The position numbers and the translations under genes were made by a program. A DNA stretch of 64,000 bases from Syncephalis plumigaleata (Eukaryota; Zoopagomycota; Zoopagomycetes; Zoopagales; Piptocephalidaceae). The notes under the pieces are model-generated. The model saw only the letters and a program-made list of their open reading frames with translations, did no database searches and was not told where the DNA came from. How positions within the stretch are numbered: the stretch's first letter is position 1; every line of letters begins with the position of its first letter. The stretch is taken from NCBI GenBank assembly GCA_025201365.1, contig JAIXMF010000001.1:2914001-2978000 (forward strand). The letters are read 5' to 3'. This document shows positions 45,071-56,136 of the stretch, piece by piece.

Positions 45071-46981
45071 ATGACAGACGTCTTGAGTCGGTGGACCCGA
45101 TTCGGCTCCTCTCATTCTAGCCAGAGTCGCCGGCGATCTCCGGCAAGTAGCACGTTGCCTAGCAAGTCAAAAAAGCTTAATACGCCGCATCTTGACGATG
45201 TACACAACCGTGACTATACCGGCTGTCCGGTAGTGTCAGTCGGTGCCAATAATATACATAAGCATACAAATTACACGGGCTACACAGGCTACACCGGATC
45301 ATCGCCGACATTATCGCCGCGTTCTCCATCGCAATCATCCGCTATATCAGGTTCATTTTCCAATTTCTTATCGGCACAGAAATCCACTATCTTTCGACGT
45401 TCACCACGATTGAATCGTGCACGTAAACTCGAGGACATACCAACTAATAGAAAGAATACGTGGTACGATAATCATTTCCCGTCAACACGTAGACGCTACA
45501 TCGAGTACTGTCTCGTTACCACATCATACGACAATGCCCAAATCACCGCAAGGCTCGCGTAAATGGAATGGCAATCCCATCAACAAACTATTCTGTAAAC
45601 GAGATCGGTCGAACAGCAACTCTGTTGATCCATTTGCCAGCGGACCTGGCTCGGTCATGGCAGAATCCATGAATGGTAGCGACATCGATCCGAATCTACA
45701 CTCGCCCACACTCATTACGCATATTCGTAGAATTAGTCTCGGTGACATTAGTCGTCGTGGTGCCAGCAGTCTTGACCTGGCACGTCCCGATTACGGGCCA
45801 TTGCCGTATCAGCGTACGGATAAACCTCACGTAAAGAACATCCTACCCAATGGCGGTGTCTGGCTTGACTCTGACACGCCCACTTCACCATTGCGCTCTT
45901 CGCCGCTATCCCATCCTCAATGGAATCTACCATTGGCGTCGTTCACCTCGGTGGGTATCTCCACCGGTGCCATACCCATGTCAACTAGAACGAGTAGTGG
46001 TGTCAGTAGTAGTTCGTCAGCTTCTACCGTAATAGGATCATCAGGTGCGAGTTCCCGTACATCGCCACGTAAGCGACGCTCCTCGTCTAGCGGTGCCACG
46101 CTTACCACTCAGGTAGGATCATTCGTTACCGGTATGCACTTGTGGTCGAACCTGCGCCAACCACCCTCGGTTAATGCATCATCGACACATTTGGCTTTTG
46201 CCGAATCGAATGGTTTAGCGTCATCAAATGCTAAATACTCGGCCACCTCCAAATCGATGCCATCCTCGCCAGCATTGACGGCACAACGCCTACGAGATCG
46301 TCCCCACCGTCCACATCATCAGCATACGTATAGTGATGTTACCTCGTCTCATCAGTCTAACCGTACTGGTGAGGAGCCCATGTTAAACGAGAGTTGGCAA
46401 CAATTGAAACAACAATTACAACATCAGAAACAACAACAACAGCAACAGCAGCCAACAATAGAATTGCTTCTACCACCATCGATGAAACTGACTCGTGGAA
46501 CATCAAAGGAGGGCCGTAATAAACGAGTTCCACGACATAAGCATAGTAATTCAACGTCTACTTGCGCTTCAAGTTCCATATCACCCAGACAACCGACATT
46601 TAATAAAGATGCCACTGGTAAGTTGATTTATTGACTTGTATAACTACAAACTAATAACGATTCTTATTACTATTATTTACTATATCTATTAGATTATGAA
46701 CTCGCGTGTCTACATCGGATCGTCCGCATCCTTTACAAACCACCATTACCGCAGAAGCAATGCTTGCCACTCAATCGATGATTAGTAAAGTAATTGCTAA
46801 AGATGCTATTGCTAGTCAGGCTGCCATGAACACTATTACTATTACTAGTGGTAGCACTAATGGTAGTAGTGCTAATAGTAGTTTGACTTATTTGCCCATG
46901 AGTCCATTGCATGCGAGCTTGCTGATCTTTACATTGACGACAATGAATGGCCCTTGCCGCCATTATCGCCACGAGTATAAT
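45071..46981 (+). CDS. Ser-rich low-complexity protein, unrecognised (several frame breaks)
   Basis: No family recognised. The first frame (45071 on) is Ser/Arg/Thr-rich with SRRRSPASSTLPSKSKK, a short (YTG)3 repeat and RSPRLNRARK. The frame changes around 45480-45550 and continues to 46620 with KSPQGSRKWNGNPINKLFCK, THIRRISLGDISRRGASSLD, many Ser-Pro sites and a Gln-rich stretch. A GTAAGT intron (46620-46693) joins DATG to an exon starting DYELA. One base restores VSTSDRPHP, and another near 46915 gives ADLYIDDNEWPLPPLSPR and a stop near 46981. Composition suggests a disordered, phosphorylation-rich regulator or scaffold; that is inference. The exact number of breaks in the first third is not resolved. 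Confidence 0.58.
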
Positions 46982-47700
46982 GATGACACGTACAAGTCAT
47001 CACTGTTTTTATTTCACTACATTTATCTATCTATCTATCTATCTATCTTACTTTATTAATCTATATCTGTAATTTGGCTGTTTCACTATTTCATCACTAC
47101 AGATGTCATGTTTCCTTGTTTATCGACTGCAGGCTAGTCGATAACCATTATTATTGTTTACTTATAATAATGAATATAGTAATAATAACAACGTTCCGTT
47201 AACTATTGTTTATTCACATTATCAGCATCATTGTCATTGTCCCTGGTTATTTGTACATGAGATAAACAAGGAATGCATTGTCTTTTGTATTATTATTATT
47301 ATTTGTTTGTACCACATAGATCTTACTTTTACATTTCACTCATAATGAAACATGCATCTACAGGACAAGTTGCGTATTTTACTTTTAGTTCACTTCGTTC
47401 GCCTTATCTGTTGCTAATTAACATTGATCAAAGAGGAAAATGAGCCAAGGCGATTTAGTTTCCGCTTAAATCAATGGGAGTGTATTTACATGAACCATTA
47501 CAAACAAATCATTTACTAGAAATGAGTGCAATTATGCAGGTATATCTGCTATATTCTATAATTAAAAATAAAAAAGAATATGCCATTCCATTAACTACTA
47601 CTGCTAGTACTGCTAGCACTGCCAACGAATGATCCGGTATCCGGTAGCATGGTTTTATTTATTATCAAGTTGATGTAAACAAATGTAGCATGTCGAGCTA
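46982..47700. other. Intergenic region
   Basis: Spacer with (ATCT)n at about 47021-47049 and AAT/ATA-rich tracts. It ends at the TA bordering the second TIR element. Confidence 0.5.
47021..47049. repeat. (ATCT)n microsatellite
   Basis: About six tandem 4-bp units downstream of the Ser-rich gene. Confidence 0.8.
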
Positions 47701-48753
47701 CAGGCTTTTTCCATCCAATTTGCGCAGTTAGCCTTTTGTCTTTACGAATAAATAATATTTAACACTTACAGTACAAGACCCCCGTATTCTGTTTCCCAGC
47801 CCCTCCCTTTGGGAAAGACTGGGGCGATAGCGATAACCATCGCGGATGAATTGTTATTTGTTGTTTGGTTCCTTGATGTCCCTGTTCTTCTTTTCTTGAA
47901 TGATTGGAAGCAACGACACTTGGATGAGGGTGTGTTGGAACATCGGTTCCACTACGAAGGCATTTGATGATTTGAATAAAATCCAGACGAGCAACCATAA
48001 CCCCGATTCCACAAACGATACTCGAGTCCTTTAACTTGCATGTCCTCTTAATCATTGTTTCGATGTGTGCATCTAATAGAATAATGAGTTAGTATACTGT
48101 AATAAATATCAATGTGTAATGAGGTATACTTACCGTAAGGGATCATAACAAGTAATAGGACACTTTCTCATTGATAGTGTGGGAGCTATGGTTGCTCGAT
48201 TTGCTCAAGCACAATGTGTAGACGATATACATAAGGTAGTGTGAGTAGAGTGTAATAGGGACGATTGAACTGGAAGGTGAAGATAAGTTTATTCAGTTTG
48301 TACAAAATAGGACCCATATTTATAGTGGATAATGTATATAGGTGTGAAGATATTTGCATAGCAGCTGATAACAACTCACTCAGACCCGATAGTCTGAGCT
48401 GTCCTCGGTTCACATTTCATTAACATCGCTGTATGTACTTATCAGTATGTTCCCGCGACCCGGATAACGGTTTATTGCAACAAGCCGAAATGCTCTCATG
48501 TAAAATGAGAAGACAACAAGATTCACGCTCCTACTTTCACATCGAATAAATCCCACTTTCTCTCTCTATCCTAGTGTATAATCTTTTTATTGTAATCATT
48601 ATAATAATTGTAACAGTGTTATGGATTACGTTTTAGATTTCCCTTAATCCCATTTCACAATTATTATATTAATGTTAACAATTGTGTTAATCTATTTATT
48701 AGTAAACTGCAGAAGTTAAAGGATAAATGCGCAAATTGGATGGAAAATCTCGT
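47701..48753 (-). mobile_element. Longer Tc1/mariner-type TIR element, copy 2 (diverged)
   Basis: Left end CAGGCTTTTTCCATCCAATT matches the right end of the 533-bp copy at 14596-15128, so this copy is in opposite orientation. The right end (TGCGCAAATTGGATGGAAAA, from 48728) matches the other copy's left end, including the adjoining TTTATTAGTAAACTGCAGAAG region and GTTAACAATTGTGTTAATC. TA precedes the left end (47699-47700); the right border is eroded and only approximate. It is about 1,050 bp, twice copy 1, with two small minus-strand ORFs (48413-48186 and 48055-47759). The second shares FIQII-CLRSG with the ORF of copy 1. No DDE transposase is recognisable. Both are probably internally deleted relatives of an autonomous element not in this window. 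Confidence 0.68.
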
Positions 48754-50155
48754 GCTATTTACAGGTTAGGCTAATGATTATCCATTTCCCGCCATCTTTC
48801 CTCTCTGCGTTAGAAAGTAAATTGGGCCTGTTTCATGGGCAATCCACAACTAGCTAAGGCACATGAAACTTGTGTTGATCTAGACGACCAAACAGTGCTC
48901 GTTTTTCCATTATTTTCATTGTATTTGACGACACAACAAGGTGATACTGACAATATAGCCGTCCAACTACCAATGTTACATATTAACCTACGCAATGATA
49001 CAAGTCGTCTTTCTCTTTCTATATTATACCAATATTAACACGATTACTTTTTTGGTCTTCCTTTCCTTCCTCCTTTCCTTTTCCCTTTCCTTTCTTTGCT
49101 TTCTTTTCTTGCATAGAAGCATTCTTTTGCCATTTTTCTAGTACTAGGCCACTCGTGTACGATAAACGACGACGACGACGACGACAGTACGATACGACAA
49201 TTGCGATATTTACACCATAAACGCAAACATATATTGATTTGATTAGCCGTCAATCGATATTCACATTAGTATTGCTCGTCTCTCTCCTCTCCTCACAGTT
49301 TTCCTACTTCCACATTGATTTCTAATCAACACAACAATTGCTGGTCAGTTGTTGTGGTTAGTATTAGTAGCGGTCAACGACAAGAGCGGCACTTTTGGTT
49401 ATATTCCCACTGCGGTAATATATTCCACCATTTTAAATCCAGTCTTTTCTATTATTATTATTATCATTCCACAAGTAGCACTCTCCTCTACTTCTTTCTT
49501 TCCTCTATTAGCCCTCCTTTTTTAGCTCTTCCTCATAGCACGCATTCTTGCTAGTCTCTTCTGTGCGTGTGTACGTCCTTTCCTTTCCTCTCCTTCTCTT
49601 TTATTGAGTGGCGTCATTAGGGTCTTCCTCTTCCTATTCCCTTGAACTTTCCTTATACACACACACGTTGATAACGTTCATTTTTATTTTATCAACTCAC
49701 CATTCTCTTTCATTATTCCTAGTTGCTCTAACATAAGGGGGACCTATTAGTAATAAGAGCACTAGACTAGCTTGACACCTTTGCATTCATCTCACTCGTT
49801 CTTGCCTTTATCGTCTTCTGCATTCCTATTATCTTGTACTAGTTGTTGTCGTATATATATCATTACTATTCGACACTCGCGTACCTTGTTTTCATTGATT
49901 CACCCATCCACCACGAATAGAGTGCAAGTCATTCTTATCCTCTGGGTGTTTAGTTAGTTAGTTTGTCAGTCCGTTAGTCAGTCAGTTAGTCGATTAGTCT
50001 ACTATTATCTACCAGATAATTGTTATAATAGTAGTCTATTGACACCAACAAAGTCTTTGTTTCTATCTATCACTCTCTTTCTCCATGGTAACCTATTAGC
50101 CTTAATATTCAGTTAAAAACGTTGTCATACTTACTTTACATCTTTGTTAACTATT
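48754..50155. other. Intergenic region, CT-rich 5' flank of the copper ATPase
   Basis: Contains polypyrimidine stretches (about 49049-49090 and 49480-49600), an (ACG)n run at 49166-49186 and GTTAGTCA-type repeats near 49950-49990. No gene was seen. Confidence 0.45.
49166..49186. repeat. (ACG)n microsatellite
   Basis: About six tandem CGA/ACG trinucleotides in non-coding sequence. Confidence 0.75.
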
Positions 50156-52944
50156 ATGATCCAGAGTGTGCCGGAGAGTATTCCACTGACGCCGCGAGGC
50201 ATTGCTCGGGCCACTCCGCCTAATGTTCGTTTAGCGGTGCTCAATGTCAAAGGCATGTCGTGCGCGGCATGCGTCGCGGGTATCGAAGGTGGCTTGGCCG
50301 ACGAGCCAGGCATTATATCGGTGAATGTTCGCTTCTAGCTGAACGAGCTGAAATTCAGTACCTTGAAGATGTCACTGACGCTGATGGGAATCCCTTAACC
50401 GACACTGCCGTTGCAAGTATGGTGGATGCACTCGGCTTCCAAGCGACACCCGTTGTACTGGCCAAGGAGGGCAAGGTAGAGTTACGCATCTTCGGTATGA
50501 CTTGTGCTTCGTGCTCCGGTGCTATCGAGCGAGAAATCAGTCAAATGCCTGGTGTCACGTCCGTTTGTGTTAATCTCGCCTTGGAGGTGGGCCAGTTCGA
50601 ATACGATCGAAATCAAATTAGTGTACGCGACTTGGTCGATGCACTCGCCGAGATGGGATTCGACGCGCTTCTCGCCGATCAGGGTCGTAATGCGCAACTT
50701 GAATCGCTAGCACGTACTAAGGAGGTGGCCGAATGGCGACGAGCATTTTTCGCGGCTGCCATGCTAGCAGTTCCGGGATTTCTTATGTCGCGCGTATTTC
50801 CACGCTTCGAATGGGGACAAGCAGTTACGGAGCGTGTCATAATACCCGGTCTATACATGGGGGATGCTATCGAGCTAGCGCTAACATTCCCGTACAATTC
50901 GGTATCGGTAAACGATTCTATAAAACGGCTTGGAAGGCATTGTCACATCGTAATGCCACTATGGATGTACTCATTTCACTTAGTACGTCCGTTGCTTTCG
51001 CATTCTCGTACTATCGATTCTCGTGTCTATGATTACGCCAGCACATCCGAAACCGGCAACCTTCTTCGAGACGTCCACCATGCTTATTGCCTTCGTGACA
51101 CTCGGTCGTTACCTGGAGAATCTAGCCAAGGGTAAAACGTCGGCGGCACTATCGAAACTCATGTCGTTGGCACCGTCGCAGGCCACCCTGCTAGAACTCA
51201 ATGCCGACGGTCAGATTATGGTGAGCGTAAGGTGGCGACAGAGTTGATTCAACCGGGCGACTTTATTCGTATCTATCCCGGGAGAAGATTCCCGTGGATG
51301 GTCTCGTACGAGAAGCTCCTCCAATGTCAATGAGTCCATGGTCACCGGTGAACCACTTGAAGTGAAGAAATCCGTAGGCGATGACGTTATCGGCGGCACG
51401 CTTAATGGTCAGGGCACACTACAAATCGAGGCGAAGCGTGTGGGTGGCGACACCACATTAGCACAGATTGTCAAGCTAGTGGAGGAGGCGCAAACGGCAA
51501 AGCCACCAATACAAAACTTTGCCGATCGTACCGCTCAGTATTTCGTACCAACGTCATACTATTGGCGATTGCCACGTTTATCGCTTGGATGATCATATCT
51601 CATATATTCGCGACTGCCCTACCGATGGTGTTCCAAGGCGGACACTCCACCTTCCTCGTGTGTCTCAAGATTTGCGTGTCTGTCATTGTCGTTGCATGTC
51701 CATGCGCACTCGGTCTTAGTCTACCCACCGCAGTGATGGTAGGCACGGGTGTAGGCGCGCAACTCGGCATTCTCATTAAGGGAGGCGATCCATTGGAACG
51801 AGCACATCGTGTAACAAAGGTTATATTGACAAAACGGGCACGCTAACCGAGGGCCGTCTATCCGTCGCGAAATGTCATATCAACAGCGAGCTCGGTATAT
51901 CGGAGGAGCGTTTCATAGCACTAGTAGGACATGCCGAGGATCGTAGTGAGCATCCACTGGGTAGATCGGTGGTGGAGCATGCAAAGAATCGACTACAAGT
52001 GGAAGTGCTCGGTGGTACGGTAGAGGAATTCACCGCGGTAACCGGTTCGGGTATCAAGGCTGTAGTCACCCTATTGACAACGCAGCCAGGCGCATTAAAG
52101 AAACCACAAATCGATGATGATGAAACCGCCAAGAGGAACCTCTGTCAACGTGATTATCGGCAATCAACGATGGATCGAAGAGAACGGATGTGTCATCGAC
52201 TCGGCCAGTCTATCCGATATGGAGGTGGAGGCATCAAGCGGTAAAACGATCATTATAGTTGGATTCAATGGTAAATACGCCGGCTATCTAGCATTGGCCG
52301 ATCGAGTTAGACCCGAGGCACGTCGTGCCATCTACGCGCTACGTCGTCTTGGCATACGTAGTGCCTTGATCACGGGTGACCAACTATTGACGGCACATGG
52401 CGTGGCGGCCATTTGTGGTATACGCGAGGTACACGCGGGTATTACACCAGCGGGTAAGCGACAACTACTACTGCGTATGCAGCAACGCGGTCAAGTGGTT
52501 GCCATGGTGGGTGACGGCATCAACGACTCGCCCGCTCTAGCGGCAGCCGATGTCGGTATCGCATTGGCGAGCGGTACGGATGTGGCCATGGAGGCAGCCG
52601 ACGTCGTTCTAATGCGAGCCGATCTATGCGATGTAGTGGCAGCACTCGATCTGTCACGCACCATTCTACGTCGAATTCATATGAATTTCATCTGGGCCAC
52701 CATTTACAATCTACTTGGTATTCCTATCGCTATGGGTTGTCTACTACCATGGAATATCATGCTGAAACCAATGTGGGCCGGTGCAGCCATGGCATTCTCC
52801 AGTGTATCCGTAGTGATGTCCAGTCTAATGCTACGTCTCTACATGAAACCCGTTTGTCCCGATCCCGATATGGCTCTCGATATGGATGCACTCGAGGAGG
52901 AGGAGAGAATGGCCGGGAAGCCGAGGACGAAGAAGAGTTGCTAG
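50156..52944 (+). CDS. CCC2: Copper-transporting P1B-ATPase, Ccc2 type, heavily frame-broken in this sequence
   Basis: Golgi Cu(I) pump loading copper into secreted oxidases. Starts [13 protein letters not shown] at 50156 with no intron seen. Two metal-binding domains carry GMSCAAC and GMTCASC. Then come the membrane domain, TGEP (A-domain) near 51340, CPCALGL in TM6, DKTGTLT near 51829, SEHPLG near 51946, [14 protein letters not shown] near 52515, and the last helices with [11 protein letters not shown] and MAFSSVSVV. The open frame shifts about ten times (near 50334, 50892, 51030, 51220, 51281, 51314, 51551, 51827 and twice near 52137), always as if one base were missing. Every diagnostic motif survives. 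An eleventh slip near 52910 would extend a Glu-rich tail toward 53045; a further Asn/Ser-rich frame runs to 53535 and may belong. Family is certain; whether the gene is truly broken is not. Confidence 0.85.
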
Positions 52945-53535
52945 CCGCCACCACCACATTTATGGAACGACAAGGCTCGTCCTACTCGATGCGCAACAGT
53001 GTTGCCGATGATGATCATTCCTACATCAGAGGATCCACTCACTAAATCAACGACAACAGCGGCAACATCGACAGCAGCAGCAGCAGCAGCACTACATAAC
53101 AATCGAAATGGTCTATGGCTAAGTGCACGTACACGTCTTCGAATTCATCGTACATTACGTTCAATGCCTGTGGTAGGCAATGTACTAGCAGCAGGATTCC
53201 GTAATCTAATACAGCCAACTACACCTAATAGCAGCGGCAGCAGCAATAGTAATAGCAATACTAACAATACCACATCTGGTATGGCTATTCGATCAAAATT
53301 CAATCAGCATCGATCCAATCGATATCAACAACTAGTATCGTCTAATACTGCTGCTACTGCTATTACCATCGATCGTGACACTAGTACACCGGATCCATCC
53401 AACTTTTGTCTTGGTGATGAGGATGATGATGAGGATGATGACAATATTGAAGAGATGCCATCACATAGGAACAATACTACTAATAGCAGTAATACTAATA
53501 CGAATCAATATGTTCAATTAATTGATTCAGCATAG
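52945..53535 (+). CDS. Possible C-terminal extension or separate Asn/Ser-rich ORF downstream of CCC2
   Basis: The frame at 52999-53535 encodes a Thr/Ala run, TRLRIHRTLRSMPVVGNVLAAG, Ser/Asn-rich repeats and an acidic DEDDDEDDDN tract, ending LIDSA. It is in the same frame as the last ATPase ORF but separated by the TAG at 52942-52944. With another missing base it could be the ATPase tail. No family recognised. Confidence 0.4.
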   Translation, partial: PPPPHLWNDKARPTRCATVLPMMIIPTSEDPLTKSTTTAATSTAAAAAALHNNRNGLWLSARTRLRIHRTLRSMPVVGNVLAAGFRNLIQPTTPNSSGSSNSNSNTNNTTSGMAIRSKFNQHRSNRYQQLVSSNTAATAITIDRDTSTPDPSNFCLGDEDDDEDDDNIEEMPSHRNNTTNSSNTNTNQYVQLIDSA

Positions 53536-54627
53536 CGTGATTAGTAGTATGTTAAGTCATTGTTATAATCTATCTCTTCTCTCTTTTCTCTTTTCTCTCC
53601 ATTCCTGTTTCTACATTTGTTGAATTATTCACTCATTCATTTAATGATGATGTGTGCATAATTGAACTTGATTACAATAGTTCAAGTAATAATGATTTAG
53701 TATTACTATTATCTTTTATGGTTTATTAACCACATTGATATTATTCTTTTATTAGCATTTCTATACTCTCGATTACATGATAAATAAATACACACTTGTT
53801 GAATACTAATAGTAATGCCGCTATTCATTTAGAATCATTACGATACAATGACGACATCTCATGTATGTGAACAAGTTAATGAGATCCCCTTTATTCTACA
53901 ATATGCATACTATAACTACTAACACGTAGATGGATATAAATTGGATTGGCACTACCACGCTCTGTCCTTCTTTACTTGATCCGTTATCTAAATTGCTTTC
54001 TTCTTTTTTATCTTTGTTTTCTTATTGTATACAAACAACTACATCTATTTACTTACTTGCTTGCTTACTTGTTTACTTATTCATTCTATTATCAACTTGG
54101 TAGATATCTGTAAACAGTGATTATACTAATAATAGCAATTAGCTAGGGGCACACCTATTCTTATCCTTGTTGTCGTCATAAAAGTGGCGTCACACTTGTG
54201 TACACGCTCAGCCAAACTCATTCATTCTACTCATTCGTCAAGTTCTCATACATGTCTTGTGTGTGTGTGTGTCTACTGCTATCTCGCTTAAGCTTAGCGC
54301 GTAGTTACCATTCTAGCTATTCCTATTAGAATATTCCGTGCCATTCTCTTTATACTTGCTATCAATATCGATATTTGTAGTAGTATAATAGTAGTAGCAA
54401 CGAGCACCTTATCTCCCTTATCTCCCTTATCTTGTCTACTCTTTTATCTATCAACAGTGTAGTATTAGGTATACTAGTTGGTTTCTCTCTCTCTCTCTCT
54501 CTATTCATTGTATGAACCAGTTTACATACTAGTTTATCTAGTCTTCTTCTCTCTATTGCTATTATTATACTTACACTTTACGAGATTAGCTATATTGTTC
54601 ATTGATTCAACGACAATCACTATTAGT
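53536..54627. other. Intergenic region
   Basis: AT-rich spacer with GT repeats (54258-54272), CTCCCTTAT repeats (54411-54432) and CTCT repeats (54484-54503). No gene was seen. Confidence 0.5.
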
Positions 54628-56026
54628 ATGCCTAGTCTACCTGGAGTAAGCGGTCGACTAGTGACGCGTGATCTAGGACTACTCGTCGATGAAAAGCCGT
54701 CCGCTGTCGATTTCCCTAGTGCTTGCTATCGAGAGGATACACCACTGGCACTGGCTAGTTTCGAGTTCAAAACTTACGCTATATTCACGATAGTCATGGT
54801 ACTAGTGCCCTACGCTCTCTACTACTCATGGATACGTTGGCGTAATTGGGAGCACAAGTCAAAGTGTGCCGCCGACCATTACTCGGATGTCACGCAAGCG
54901 ATCGCCTATACTTTGATTTATTTACATTTGGTGGCTATGCGCACACCTTCAACTGGATAATGATCGTGTCATTCTACCTCGGTCTATGGTCCTACGGCCT
55001 ATTGGTGGAGGTACCTTTCCTACGAGTGAGTCTGCCCGGTTGGCGTATCTGGGAGAAGCGTACGTGGACGGTGATGTTAACCGCGTTAGCCTTGATACTC
55101 GGACTGGCTGCCTATCACATTGTTCTCTCGATACGACTCGGCATCTTTTGGCCTTGGTACATTTGTCTATTCATTCTAGCATGGCTTATCTTATTGTCGG
55201 GCGTATTATTGGCACGTCTAGATAATACATGGTGGTCACATCGACGTCTAGTTCGATTGCAAGCACAACGACAACAATTAGTAGAAGCGAGCAATAATAG
55301 TAACAATGCTGCTATTGTCACTAGTCGTGCTATTGATGGCAAATTAACTAGAGCCAGCCCATCCAATGCACTACTACAAGCTATCGATAGTGGCATGTGT
55401 CAGAGTGCCGTGAACGATAACAATCATAGTAATTGTAGTAGTAACACTAGTACTGCTGCATTAATGAAGAAAGATCTCTCAAATGGATCACAGGCTTACA
55501 AGTCGCGTCATTCCGATGAATTGGATCAATCGCAGATCATACTCACTGCTAATAATAATAATAATGACGATGACAGAACAACAACAATGATGATGATGAT
55601 GACATGTCAGTTAATGCCATTGCCACTGGCACTTCTAGAAATCATTCTCCCGAGGCAGTATCTGGTATCAATTATAGACGTACACAAAATAACAGCCATA
55701 CAAGTGTACAATGTGAATCGAATATACTGAATGAAGATGATGCTACTCCTAGTGGCACACCTCCTACTGTCATTAGAGCAGGACCCACCGAGATTGTAGG
55801 TGTGATAGAGGAACACCCAATGGATCCTACAGAACGATTACTCGATGGTCTCAATGTTCACATTCATCATTGGCAGATATTTCTAATACTGGCATTCTTC
55901 ACTCGATTTCAAGATGTCATCTCACAAGTGAGTGCCGGTCTAGTATTAGCGTGTTTCATGCAAGGTGGTATCGCCTATGGGTTTGATGCCATGTTAGAGC
56001 CACGCTATAAAATGGTAGTACTCTAG
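54628..56026 (+). CDS. Polytopic membrane protein, unrecognised (two frame breaks)
   Basis: No family recognised with confidence. Starts MPSLPGVSGRLVTRDLGLLV at 54628 with no intron seen. Hydrophobic segments are YAIFTIVMVLVPYALYYSW, a stretch running into FGGYAHTFNW, IVSFYLGLWSYGLLVEVPFL, TVMLTALALILGLAAYHIVL and LFILAWLILLSGVLLA. A long Asn/Ser/Thr-rich cytosolic-looking loop follows, then HIHHWQIFLILAFFTRFQD and VSAGLVLACFMQGGIAYGFD. The frame slips near 54930 and near 55610; one base each restores continuous sequence, as in other genes here. The paired His within a membrane segment plus the QGG-AYGFD ending look like conserved positions. Function not assigned. Confidence 0.65.
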
Positions 56027-56136
56027 TTAATATACCACATCAACTATATACTATTTTATTATTACTATTTCGATCATGTGTATAAACTAAGAAAAGTATA
56101 TATTTAACAATAACAATAAAGATAGTAGTAAATTAT

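Noticed and set aside
48810-49038. ORFs on both strands just outside the second TIR element
   Set aside because: Overlapping opposite-strand frames without motif or exon support.
50156-52944. Calling CCC2 a pseudogene
   Set aside because: All breaks are the same single-base type seen in essential genes such as CCT3, and all motifs survive; assembly error is more likely.
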